DNA from: an uncultured Pelagibacteraceae bacterium
GTDB taxonomy: Bacteria; Pseudomonadota; Alphaproteobacteria; Pelagibacterales; Pelagibacteraceae
NCBI GenBank assembly: GCA_902569245.1
Contig: CACFTO010000003.1
Span: forward strand, 1-64,000
Direction: 5' to 3'
DNA length: 64,000 nt
Shown here: in pieces, positions 15,909-23,495 of the stretch
How positions within the stretch are numbered: the first letter of the stretch is position 1
Layout of the letters: each line of letters starts with the position of its first letter
Program-made: the position numbers and the translations under genes
Notes under the pieces: model-generated
Told to the model about the DNA's origin: nothing
The model's database searches: none
Seen by the model: only the letters and a program-made list of their open reading frames with translations

Positions 15909-16723
15909 AATTTAAAGTAAACAATAACGAGGTTTTTGCCTCTACTGGTGGAAGACCTTTTGATAAAAAAAAACCATTAATTATATTTGTTCATGGTAGT
16001 GGTCTTACCCATATGACATGGGTGCTTCAAACAAGGTACTTTGCTTTCCATGGTTATAATGCTTTAGCAATTGATCTTCCGGGTCATGGCTTGTCTAGCG
16101 GAGAAAGTCTTAAATCAATTGAGGAAATGGCAGATTGGGTAAATGATGTAATCGATGCTGTGGGCCATAAAGAAGCTTCCTTGGTAGGACACTCACAGGG
16201 ATGTTTGGTAACAGTAGAATGTACATCAAGGTATCCTAATAAAATTAAAACTTTGAGTTTGATGGGTGGAGCTGGCGCTATACCAATGAACCCAGAGTTA
16301 CTTTCATTAGCTGAAAATAATGATCCCAAGGCAGTAGATTTAATGATGGATTGGGCTCATGGTCCTGCTGGTCACTTTGGTGGTCATCCTGTACCTGGTC
16401 TTTACCATATTAACACAGGAACAATGCTCGCAAAATCCAGAACAATACAGAATACATTAGGTGTAGATTTTAGAGCTTGTGATAATTACAAAAATGGATT
16501 TGAGGCAGCTAAAAATATCAAATGTCCCACTCTATCAATTTTAGCAACAGATGATAAAATGTGCCCTGTTAAAGAGGGAAAAAAATTAGCTTCATTAATT
16601 GACGGTAGTCAAGTTGATATAATTGATAACTGTGGTCACATGATGTTATTGGAAGAAGCAGATAGAGTCTTAACTGTACTTAAAAAATTTATAACAACAA
16701 ATTATCCCCCATTATCAAGTTAA
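15905..16723 (+). CDS. Alpha/beta hydrolase between two sulfhydrylase genes
   Basis: A 272-residue alpha/beta-fold hydrolase. The oxyanion-loop His-Gly is 'FVHGSG' (about residue 30), the nucleophile is S97 in GHSQG, an acid is likely in 'LATDDKMCP', and the catalytic His is in 'DNCGHMMLLEEADRV'. It lacks a signal peptide and is cytoplasmic. It overlaps the upstream sulfhydrylase by four bases and lies about 60 bases before the second one, so a role linked to acyl-homoserine or thioester chemistry is possible, but that is inference. It is too short and divergent to be called MetX, the homoserine acetyltransferase. Confidence 0.8.
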   Translation: MKFKVNNNEVFASTGGRPFDKKKPLIIFVHGSGLTHMTWVLQTRYFAFHGYNALAIDLPGHGLSSGESLKSIEEMADWVNDVIDAVGHKEASLVGHSQGCLVTVECTSRYPNKIKTLSLMGGAGAIPMNPELLSLAENNDPKAVDLMMDWAHGPAGHFGGHPVPGLYHINTGTMLAKSRTIQNTLGVDFRACDNYKNGFEAAKNIKCPTLSILATDDKMCPVKEGKKLASLIDGSQVDIIDNCGHMMLLEEADRVLTVLKKFITTNYPPLSS

Positions 16724-16784
16724 ATTTAAGCTTGATTGTATTTTTTCATTTTAGTTTAATACATTTTTAAACAGAAGGGGAAAT

Positions 16785-18110
16785 ATGAGTAAAAATAAAC
16801 ATCCAGAAACAATAGCATTACATGGTGGTGATTACAGAAGTGATCCAGCTACAACAGCCGTAGCAGTACCACTATATAGAACAACATCTTATCAATTTAA
16901 TGATACAGACCATGCTGCAAATTTATTTGCACTAAAAGAATTTGGAAACATATACACAAGAATTATGAATCCAACAAATGATGTACTTGAAAAAAGAGTT
17001 GCGGCTCTTGAAGGAGGACTTGCAGCTGTGACAGTTGGTTCAGGTCAAGCAGCATCAACATTTGCCATAATGAACGTGTGTCAATCAGGTGATAACTTTA
17101 TTAGTTCAACTGATTTATATGGTGGAACGGTTAACTTATTCACTCATACACTTAAAAAATTAGGTATCGAATGTAGATATGCAGATCCTTCAGATCCAAG
17201 TAATTTTGAAAAATTAATTGATGATAAAACAAGATGTTTTTATGCAGAGACTTTGCCTAATCCATACTTAAGAGTATTTCCAATCAAGGAAGTTTCGGAT
17301 ATTGGAAGAAAGCATAATATTCCATTAATTATGGATAACACTGCAGCACCAATTATTTGTAAACCCCTAGAACATGGTGCGGCGGTAGTAGTTCACTCGC
17401 TTACTAAATTCATTGGTGGTCACGGTACAGTTATTGGTGGGGCTCTTGTTGATGGAGGTAATTTTGATTGGACAAAAGATCCAAAAAGACAACCATTATT
17501 TAACGAGCCAGATGCTAGTTATGGTGGAGCAAAATGGGGTGAAGTAGTACCACAATTAACAGGTGCAAATGTTTCATTTGCTGTAAGAGCTAGAGTGTGT
17601 CTATTAAGAGATCTAGGAGCCCCTTTAGCACCTGATAACGCCTGGGGAATTATTCAAGGTCTAGAAACTGTTCCATTAAGAATGCAGCAGCACTGTTCTA
17701 ATGCAGAAAAAGCTGTAGCATTTTTACAAAAACATAAGAATGTAGAGAGAGTTATATACCCTACTCTTCACAAAGGAGAAATTGGTGAAAGATCTAAAAA
17801 ATATATGAAGGGTGGTAATGGAGCACTTGTAGGTATCGAGGTTAAAGGTGGTGTTGAAGCAGGTAAAAAGTTTATAGAGTCATTAAAAATGTTTTATCAC
17901 GTTGCAAACATTGGAGATGCAAGAAGTCTAGCTATACATCCTGCAACTACTACTCACAGTCAATTAACAGAGGAAGAATTACTAGCTGCAGGTGTAACAC
18001 CAGGATATGTTAGATTGTCTATAGGTATTGAACATCCAGACGATATTATAGCTGATCTAGATCAGGCTTTAGGAGCTTCAGGGAAACCTAGCTTGAAAGC
18101 TGTAAGTTAG
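16785..18110 (+). CDS. O-acetylhomoserine aminocarboxypropyltransferase paralogue 2
   Basis: A 441-residue PLP enzyme of the same family as the product of 14577-15908. It shows 'YTRIMNPTNDVLEKRVAALEGG', 'STDLYGGTVNLFTHTLKKLGI', cofactor-binding 'MDNTAAPIICKPLEHGA' and the Schiff-base lysine K208 in 'HSLTKFIGGHGT'. The sequence around the active site is closer to classical O-acetylhomoserine sulfhydrylases (MetY) than paralogue 1. An AAGGGG Shine-Dalgarno precedes the ATG. Two adjacent, clearly different copies suggest different thiol acceptors, or a split between assimilation of sulfide and of methanethiol; this is inference. The 3' end overlaps convergent ctaA by 23 bases. Confidence 0.9.
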   Translation: MSKNKHPETIALHGGDYRSDPATTAVAVPLYRTTSYQFNDTDHAANLFALKEFGNIYTRIMNPTNDVLEKRVAALEGGLAAVTVGSGQAASTFAIMNVCQSGDNFISSTDLYGGTVNLFTHTLKKLGIECRYADPSDPSNFEKLIDDKTRCFYAETLPNPYLRVFPIKEVSDIGRKHNIPLIMDNTAAPIICKPLEHGAAVVVHSLTKFIGGHGTVIGGALVDGGNFDWTKDPKRQPLFNEPDASYGGAKWGEVVPQLTGANVSFAVRARVCLLRDLGAPLAPDNAWGIIQGLETVPLRMQQHCSNAEKAVAFLQKHKNVERVIYPTLHKGEIGERSKKYMKGGNGALVGIEVKGGVEAGKKFIESLKMFYHVANIGDARSLAIHPATTTHSQLTEEELLAAGVTPGYVRLSIGIEHPDDIIADLDQALGASGKPSLKAVS

Positions 18111-19119
18111 ATTTTGTGTTTATAAATAAGAAATAGATACAAGATGCAACTAAAAAAATAGAACTTATTTGGTGCATAGATGCAATTAATATTTGTGCAC
18201 CATATAACAAAGTAAATATTCCTAAAACAATCTGTAAAATTATAAAAAATCCCAAAATATTAACAGATTTATATAAATCAGTTTTTTTATTCCTGTAAAT
18301 ATTAAATAATAAATACAGATAAAATAATCCAATTAAATAAGCTAATTTTCTATGTATAAATTGAACTAAAGAAGGGTCGCTAAAAGCAGATAATTTAAAT
18401 AAATTATCAATACTATTATCATCTGGAAAAATTGAGTTACCCATTAATGGCCAGGAATTATAAATTTTACCTGCATCCATTCCTGAAACGAATGCACCAA
18501 CAGAAATTTGTAAGAAGACTAAAAAAAGAAAACTAAATGGAAATATTATATTAATAGTATTTTGAGAATTATTTTTAACTTTTATTTTTAAATAATTCCA
18601 AAAAATTAAAGATAAAATAAAAAAAGCTATTAACAAATGTATTGATAATCTAAAATGACTAACATCTATTCTGTCAATTAGACCACTACTAACCATATAC
18701 CACCCTATAAACCCTTGAAAGCATATTAAAGCAAAGATGAAATAAAGATTTATTAATTTTATAAATTTAATTTTAAAGCTGAAATATATTAATGGTATTA
18801 GAAAAGCTAAGCCTATTAATCTTCCCATAAATCTATGAGCCCATTCCCACCAAAAAATAACTTTAAATTCCTGCATTGTCATATCGTAATTTTGTAATTT
18901 AAATTCAGGTATTTCTTTGTACAAATCAAAATACATAATCCATTCTGAATTATTAAGTGGTGGTAAGAAACCAGAGAACAATTGCCACTGAGTAATTGAT
19001 AATCCAGAATCGGTCAATCTTGTTAGTCCTCCAACTACAATCATGGCAGAAATAATCCAAAACATACTGATAAGCCATATTGAAATTTGATTATTAACCT
19101 TAAGATTTTCACTATACAT
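18088..19119 (-). CDS. ctaA: Heme A synthase (COX15/CtaA type)
   Basis: A 343-residue inner-membrane protein with about eight helices that hydroxylates heme O to heme A for cytochrome c oxidase. 'GGLTRLTDSGLSITQWQLFSGFLPP' is the family signature near the N-terminus. 'EFKVIFWWEWAHRFMGRLIG' contains one conserved His, and 'VQFIHRKLAYLIG' and 'ASMHQISSIFLVASCIYFLF' the others of the heme-binding set. Length and layout fit the alphaproteobacterial/mitochondrial type. Its 3' end overlaps the convergent sulfhydrylase gene by 23 bases. Confidence 0.93.
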   Translation of the reverse strand: MYSENLKVNNQISIWLISMFWIISAMIVVGGLTRLTDSGLSITQWQLFSGFLPPLNNSEWIMYFDLYKEIPEFKLQNYDMTMQEFKVIFWWEWAHRFMGRLIGLAFLIPLIYFSFKIKFIKLINLYFIFALICFQGFIGWYMVSSGLIDRIDVSHFRLSIHLLIAFFILSLIFWNYLKIKVKNNSQNTINIIFPFSFLFLVFLQISVGAFVSGMDAGKIYNSWPLMGNSIFPDDNSIDNLFKLSAFSDPSLVQFIHRKLAYLIGLFYLYLLFNIYRNKKTDLYKSVNILGFFIILQIVLGIFTLLYGAQILIASMHQISSIFLVASCIYFLFINTKSNLQLSS

Positions 19120-19162
19120 AAATGGATAAATATAATAATTTTTTAATTATCCAAATATATAA

Positions 19163-19456
19163 ATGTCGCCATTAAAAAAAGAAAAACTGAGTAAAATAAG
19201 AAAAGAATTAGATAAATTAGACGATTCTTTAATCAAAATAATTAAGAAAAGGACTAATCTTGTTAAAAAGGTCCTGGCACTTAAAGAAAGAAAAAATCAA
19301 ATAGTTGATCAAGAAAGAATTAGTTTAATTCTAAGAAATATAAAAAAAAAATCACTTAAGAGTAATATAGATCCAAAAATCACAAATAAGATTTGGAAGA
19401 ACATGATTTATGCATATATAGATTTTGAAAGAAGAAATTTTACTAAAAAAAAGTAA
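19163..19456 (+). CDS. Chorismate mutase (AroQ type)
   Basis: A 97-residue all-helical protein: 'LSKIRKELDKLDDSLIKIIKKRTNLVKKVLALKE' holds the first-helix Arg and the 'R...K' pair of AroQ enzymes, followed by 'DQERISLILRNIKKKS', which holds the second conserved Arg/Glu region. It converts chorismate to prephenate for Phe/Tyr synthesis. The short monofunctional form is common in alphaproteobacteria. It is convergent with rpmG (one base apart) and divergent from ctaA. Confidence 0.85.
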   Translation: MSPLKKEKLSKIRKELDKLDDSLIKIIKKRTNLVKKVLALKERKNQIVDQERISLILRNIKKKSLKSNIDPKITNKIWKNMIYAYIDFERRNFTKKK

Positions 19457-19457
19457 A

Positions 19458-19649
19458 TTATTTACTATGAGGTGGAAGTTTTTTTTCTACAAAAACTTCA
19501 TGTTTTCTTGTTGCTGGGTTATATTTTTTTGCTTTTAATTTAACTTTAGCTTTTTCACCACCTGCAGGTTTTTTAACATAATAAAAAAATGGACTGTCAG
19601 GTTTTGCCTCAGGAACTAATCTTACTTTAACGTGAGTTTTTTTTGCCAT
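19458..19649 (-). CDS. rpmG: 50S ribosomal protein bL33
   Basis: A 63-residue protein. 'MAKKTHVKVRLVPEAKPDSPFFYYVKK' and 'KAKKYNPATRKHEVFVEKKLPPHSK' match alphaproteobacterial bL33, with its R/K-K-Y-(D/N)-P...R-K-H core. No zinc cysteines are present (the C-minus type). The start at 19649 overlaps the 3' end of the upstream MerR-type gene by 23 bases, and an AAAGGA ribosome-binding site lies inside that gene. Confidence 0.92.
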   Translation of the reverse strand: MAKKTHVKVRLVPEAKPDSPFFYYVKKPAGGEKAKVKLKAKKYNPATRKHEVFVEKKLPPHSK

Positions 19650-20025
19650 CTTGATCCTTTAATTCGTTTATAATATTTTTAATCTTATTAATTTTTGACC
19701 TGATAATATTATCACGACTTATAGTCGTATTGAACATTTCGTCAATATCAGAATTTTCCGAATTTAAAACTTTTTTAACGCCAATTAATGTCATGCCCTT
19801 CTCTTTTAGCAGATATTTGATTTTTTTTAGAACATTTATTGAGTTTTCATCATAATATCTTCTATTTCCAGCAAAAATTTTTGGTTTTATTTGTTTAAAC
19901 TGTTTTTCCCAAAAGCGAATGGTATGTGTAGATAATGACCCTCTTTTTTTATCAATAAGATTCAATATTTTAGCTACTTCCCCAATAGTTTTGTATTTGC
20001 TATTTTCTTTCATGCTATGAGTCAT
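19627..20025 (-). CDS. MerR-family transcriptional regulator
   Basis: About 132 residues. The N-terminal winged-helix domain is 'TIGEVAKILNLIDKKRGSLSTHTIRFWEKQFKQIKPKI' with 'NRRYYDENSINVLKKIKYLLKEKGMTLIGVKKVL', typical of the MerR_1-type regulators that follow ihfA in alphaproteobacteria. The C-terminal third is a short coiled region, and there is no metal-binding Cys motif. I place the start at ATG 20025 (MTHSMKEN); 20013 is an alternative one base after the ihfA stop. Longer in-frame starts lie inside ihfA and lack family similarity. Its target is unknown. Confidence 0.82.
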   Translation of the reverse strand: MTHSMKENSKYKTIGEVAKILNLIDKKRGSLSTHTIRFWEKQFKQIKPKIFAGNRRYYDENSINVLKKIKYLLKEKGMTLIGVKKVLNSENSDIDEMFNTTISRDNIIRSKINKIKNIINELKDQDGKKNSR

Positions 20026-20308
20026 TATTAATGAAATCTTTAAATTCCCTTGAAGCTTTAAAAAGAATAACATTCCTCTCAGAAATTATTTTTGTTTCTT
20101 TTGTTTTGGGATTTCTTCCTACTCTTTGTTTTTTTTTTCTTAAAGAAAATGTACCAAATTTCGCAATTTTAACCTTTTTATGTTTAATTATATTTTTCAG
20201 GATAATCTCAAAAATATCTTCTAATAAAACTTCATTAATTTTTTTAGAAAAACCTATTTGCATATAGATTGAATTTATAATTTCTTTTTTTGTTAAATTT
20301 GTTCTCAC
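20015..20308 (-). CDS. ihfA: Integration host factor alpha subunit
   Basis: A 97-residue HU/IHF-family DNA-bending protein: 'NLTKKEIINSIYMQIGFSKKINEVLLEDIFEIIL', then 'KIAKFGTFSLRKKKQRVGRNPKTKE', which carries the intercalating R-N-P arm, and 'VILFKASREFKDFIN'. The call IHF alpha rather than HU rests on the conserved place before a MerR regulator and after the plsX region, and on the A-subunit-like arm. The start abuts the plsX stop with no spacer. Confidence 0.9.
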   Translation of the reverse strand: MRTNLTKKEIINSIYMQIGFSKKINEVLLEDIFEIILKNIIKHKKVKIAKFGTFSLRKKKQRVGRNPKTKETKIISERNVILFKASREFKDFINNDS

Positions 20309-21316
20309 TTATAAAATATTTTGTTTTATTCGATCTATTAATTTACCTCTAATAGTCTTTTCACAAACTTTTAATGAGTTTGCAAACCCAATTGAATCAG
20401 TTGCACCATGACTTTTGATAACAGGTTTATCCATACCAAGCAATATGGCTCCATTGTATAATCTTGGGTCTAATTTTTTTTTAAAAGAATTAAGATTTTT
20501 AAAGTTTATTAAAGAAGAAATCTTTCCAATCATAGATGATGATAAAGCTGATTTTAACTCACTTATAATAAAATTAGATGTGCCTTCAGCAGTTTTTAAA
20601 GCAATATTTCCTGTAAATCCATCTGCAACGATTACATTTACATCTCCATCCATTATATTGTTACCCTCGATATATCCCTTAAAATGAAAAAGTGAATATT
20701 TATTGTCATTTAATAATTGATAAGTTTCTTTAATTACTGCATTTCCTTTTAATTCCTCAGATCCTATATTTAGCAAAGCAACATTAATATTTTCTTTATC
20801 AAATAATGCTTTGTGTAATGCAGAACCCATAATTGAAAAATCTAATAAATTTTTTGAACTACATTCAATATTTGCACCTAAGTCCAGGACGACATTCATA
20901 CCTTTTCTGCTAGGCCAGAGAGCTGATAAAGCAGGCTTATCAATATTTTCAATCATATTTAAATTTAATTTTGATATTAAAAAAAGTGCTCCTGTATTTC
21001 CGGCAGAAACTATAGCATGAGCTTCATCATGTTTTAATGACTCTATAGATAACCATAAACTTGTATCCTTGCCCCTCTTTGCTGCTGTAAGAGCGGTATC
21101 TTCACCCTGAACAACTTTATCTGTATGAATAATTTGAAATACCTCATTTGAAATATTAAATTTTTTAACAAGTGGATCGATTAAGTTTTTGTTTCCAAAT
21201 ATTTTATAAAAGACATTATCTGTAGTCTTTGAATGTATGCTAATACCTTTAATTATTTTATGAGGAGAGTCATCACCACCCATTGCGTCAATGGCGATTA
21301 TTATTTTATTACTCAT
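20309..21316 (-). CDS. plsX: Phosphate acyltransferase PlsX
   Basis: A 335-residue enzyme making acyl-phosphate from acyl-ACP in phospholipid synthesis. 'IIAIDAMGGDDSPHKIIKGI' at the N-terminus, 'AIVSAGNTGALFLIS' and 'IVADGFTGNIALKTAEGTS' are family signatures, and the C-terminus has 'KSHGATDSIGFANSLKVC'. It follows rpmF as in most proteobacteria, but the usual downstream fabH is absent: the stop codon touches the ihfA start. Confidence 0.95.
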   Translation of the reverse strand: MSNKIIIAIDAMGGDDSPHKIIKGISIHSKTTDNVFYKIFGNKNLIDPLVKKFNISNEVFQIIHTDKVVQGEDTALTAAKRGKDTSLWLSIESLKHDEAHAIVSAGNTGALFLISKLNLNMIENIDKPALSALWPSRKGMNVVLDLGANIECSSKNLLDFSIMGSALHKALFDKENINVALLNIGSEELKGNAVIKETYQLLNDNKYSLFHFKGYIEGNNIMDGDVNVIVADGFTGNIALKTAEGTSNFIISELKSALSSSMIGKISSLINFKNLNSFKKKLDPRLYNGAILLGMDKPVIKSHGATDSIGFANSLKVCEKTIRGKLIDRIKQNIL

Positions 21317-21321
21317 AAGTA

Positions 21322-21501
21322 TTAATCTTTTGGATCTAAAACTTGTCTTCCTTTATAATAACCGGTCTTTAAATCTAAATGATGTGATAATCTGTATTCA
21401 CCAGATTTTTTATCCTCAATAATGTTTTTTGGAGATACTTTTAAATGAGATCTCCTTTTACCGGATCTTGATTTTGTAGTTTTACGTTTAGGTACAGCCA
21501 T
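21322..21501 (-). CDS. rpmF: 50S ribosomal protein bL32
   Basis: A 59-residue protein read from ATG 21501 to TAA 21322-21324. It starts [19 protein letters not shown] and ends '[20 protein letters not shown]', the classic alphaproteobacterial form without zinc cysteines. It lies five bases before plsX and two bases after the cytochrome bc1 chaperone gene. The DUF177/YceD gene that often precedes rpmF is not present here. Confidence 0.95.
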   Translation of the reverse strand: MAVPKRKTTKSRSGKRRSHLKVSPKNIIEDKKSGEYRLSHHLDLKTGYYKGRQVLDPKD

Positions 21502-21503
21502 AA

Positions 21504-21977
21504 TTAAAATTTAAGATCTATTATATCTTTTGTAAAGATTTTTAAAGGATTATTTAGTAAAAAATCTCTATATTTATCAAAATAACTAATAAAAAAAACA
21601 CCATTATCTTTTATATTTATGAATTCAGCGATCAATGCCATTTTAGATGATTTATCTTTATTATCCCATGTTTCAATTTTTTCTAAAATTAAGTAAAATA
21701 AATTAACATAATCTTTCATTTTTTTATTCACAGAAACATCACCATAGCCTATTTCACGTATAGATAGTTCAATTTGTCTAATTATAAAGTCAAATAAATC
21801 TTGAGACTCTTTGGTTGAAATCTGACTTTTGTAAATTTTTAAAAAAAAACTATAATGAAATAAAAGAACAACTAATCTATCAGAAAATGTATCATTGTTT
21901 TTTAAATTTAAATAAAGATTTTTATTTCTAGTTAATTTAATTAAATTATTGTAAATATTTAAATAGTCGTTTTTCAT
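21504..21977 (-). CDS. Ubiquinol-cytochrome c chaperone family protein (CBP3-like)
   Basis: A 157-residue protein matching the ubiquinol-cytochrome c chaperone family (mitochondrial CBP3/UQCC1 relatives): '[19 protein letters not shown]', '[36 protein letters not shown]' is the core signature (R-E-x-G-x-G-D-x-x-V-x-K-x-M-K). It is probably needed for assembly of cytochrome b into complex III. It starts back to back with bamE: the two start codons touch (CATATG, 21975-21980), so each gene's upstream control sequence must lie inside the other. Confidence 0.8.
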   Translation of the reverse strand: MKNDYLNIYNNLIKLTRNKNLYLNLKNNDTFSDRLVVLLFHYSFFLKIYKSQISTKESQDLFDFIIRQIELSIREIGYGDVSVNKKMKDYVNLFYLILEKIETWDNKDKSSKMALIAEFINIKDNGVFFISYFDKYRDFLLNNPLKIFTKDIIDLKF

Positions 21978-22433
21978 ATGAAATATATTTTATATCTATC
22001 ACTTTTTTTATTTACACTTAATTGTTCAATAAATAAAGTTTCTAATATACATGGTTTCAGATTATTAGACACCAAGTCAGAAAAACTTGTCATATTAAAA
22101 ACAAACAAAAACGATGTTAGAAAGATATTGGGCCCACCTTCCTCAAAAAGTAAATTTGATGATATTTGGTTTTATATTGAGAGAAAAAAGACTAATCAAA
22201 AAATATTTAGTTTAGGTAAAAAGAAACTTTCTAAAAATAATGTACTAATAATAGAATTTGATAATAAAGGCATTGTTAAATCAAAAGAGGTTTTAGATAT
22301 TAAAGATATGAATGAAATTAAATTTGCTGATAAAAAAACAATTAAAAAATATGAACAAGATAATATGATTTATAGTATACTTTCAACATTGAGAGAAAAA
22401 ATTAACGCTCCAACAAGGAATAAAAAAAAATAA
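21978..22433 (+). CDS. bamE: Outer-membrane assembly lipoprotein BamE (SmpA/OmlA family)
   Basis: A 151-residue lipoprotein: signal peptide 'MKYILYLSLFLFTLNC' with lipobox LNC (Cys16), then a SmpA/OmlA domain recognised by 'LVILKTNKNDVRKILGPPSSKSKFDDIWFYIERKK' (the family D/N-V-x-x-x-L-G-x-P-S...W-Y-Y pattern) and 'NNVLIIEFDNKGIVKS'. It is part of the BAM complex that inserts outer-membrane beta-barrels. The C-terminal tail beyond residue 110 is basic and variable. It ends two bases before tRNA-Glu on the opposite strand. Confidence 0.85.
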   Translation: MKYILYLSLFLFTLNCSINKVSNIHGFRLLDTKSEKLVILKTNKNDVRKILGPPSSKSKFDDIWFYIERKKTNQKIFSLGKKKLSKNNVLIIEFDNKGIVKSKEVLDIKDMNEIKFADKKTIKKYEQDNMIYSILSTLREKINAPTRNKKK

Positions 22434-22434
22434 A

Positions 22435-22509
22435 TGGCGGTCCCTAGGGGAATCGAACCCCTCTTTCATGGATGAAAACCATGTGTCCTAACCGATAGAC
22501 GAAGGGACC
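22435..22509 (-). tRNA. tRNA-Glu (UUC)
   Basis: On the minus strand a full cloverleaf is visible: acceptor GGTCCCT (22503-22509) pairs with AGGGACC (22439-22445), the anticodon loop TTTTCAT inside the CATGG/CCATG stem gives anticodon UUC, and the T arm contains GGTTCGATTCC. CCA is encoded (22435-22437). Confidence 0.95.
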
Positions 22510-22524
22510 AATGTTGGATCTTTT

Positions 22525-22553
22525 ATTGTAATTTTCTAAATTAATCAAGTCAA
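22525..22553 (-). promoter_or_regulatory. Sigma-70-type promoter of tRNA-Glu
   Basis: On the minus strand TTGACT (22548-22553), a 17-base spacer and TACAAT (22525-22530) lie 15 bases upstream of the tRNA 5' end. The -35 box is inside the last codons of glpX. Confidence 0.6.
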
Positions 22554-23489
22554 CGAAACATCTTTTTTAACTAATTCTAAATTAGATTTTTTAAAAGCTA
22601 CTATTGTTTCAGTTATGAATTTATCATTTTTTTTGATTATTCCATTCATTAATTCACAATTAGTTATAGCTGTAGCACAGAAAATACTTTCACCTTTAAC
22701 AATTTCATTAATTTCATATTTTTTATTCAAATTTTGTATCCCCATTTTTTTTGCTCTATATATTTCATGTTCTGATTTAAATAAAAACCTACCTTGAAAC
22801 TTACATTTTAATGACCTTAAAGCTGCAGCTGCAATTACCCCTTCTGGACCACCTCCGGTGCCCATAAAAATATCAATATTATATTTTTTGTCTGTAACTG
22901 CCAATGCTCCGTATACATCACCGTCAGTAATTAGTTTTATATTTACATTTAACTTAATTAATTCGTTTATAATTTCCTTATGTCTAGGTCTATCTAAAAT
23001 GCACACAGTAATATCTGATAGCTTTTTACTTGTAACATCAGAATAGTTTTGAATATTTTTCTCAACTGTAAAATCTAAATCTAAGCATTCATTTGGGATA
23101 TGACTACCAGTTGCTAATTTTTCCATATAAGTTTCAGGCGCATTAAACAAGTTGCCTTTATTTGCTATAACTATAACAGACATTGAACCTGGTAGATTAT
23201 TTGCTACAAAATTTGTACCCTCAACAGGATCAACTGCTATATCTACAGCTAAACCATTTCCATTTCCAAGTTTCTCACCAATATAAAGCATTGGAGCCTC
23301 ATCTAGTTCACCTTCGCCAATAACAACTTCACCATTTATATCTAATTTGTTGAGTTGATTTCTCATAACATCCGTTGCAGCTTTATCAGCTAAGATTTTC
23401 TCATTTTTTCCAATATATGGATAACAAGCCACTGCAGATCTTGTTGTAATGTCTATAAGTTTTTCTAAAAGTTCTTGAGATAACTGCAT
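22545..23489 (-). CDS. glpX: Class II fructose-1,6-bisphosphatase GlpX
   Basis: A 314-residue metal-dependent phosphatase of gluconeogenesis. 'ATDVMRNQLNKLDINGEVVIGEGELDEAPMLYIGEKLG' and 'GLAVDIAVDPVEGTNFVANNLPGSMSVI' carry the E-G-E and D-P-x-E-G-T metal/phosphate motifs; 'IDIFMGTGGGPEGVIAAAALRSL' is the family C-terminal signature. The family needs Mn/Mg and is lithium-sensitive. The final codons contain the -35 element of the tRNA-Glu promoter. Confidence 0.93.
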   Translation of the reverse strand: MQLSQELLEKLIDITTRSAVACYPYIGKNEKILADKAATDVMRNQLNKLDINGEVVIGEGELDEAPMLYIGEKLGNGNGLAVDIAVDPVEGTNFVANNLPGSMSVIVIANKGNLFNAPETYMEKLATGSHIPNECLDLDFTVEKNIQNYSDVTSKKLSDITVCILDRPRHKEIINELIKLNVNIKLITDGDVYGALAVTDKKYNIDIFMGTGGGPEGVIAAAALRSLKCKFQGRFLFKSEHEIYRAKKMGIQNLNKKYEINEIVKGESIFCATAITNCELMNGIIKKNDKFITETIVAFKKSNLELVKKDVSLT

Positions 23490-23495
23490 TTAAAT

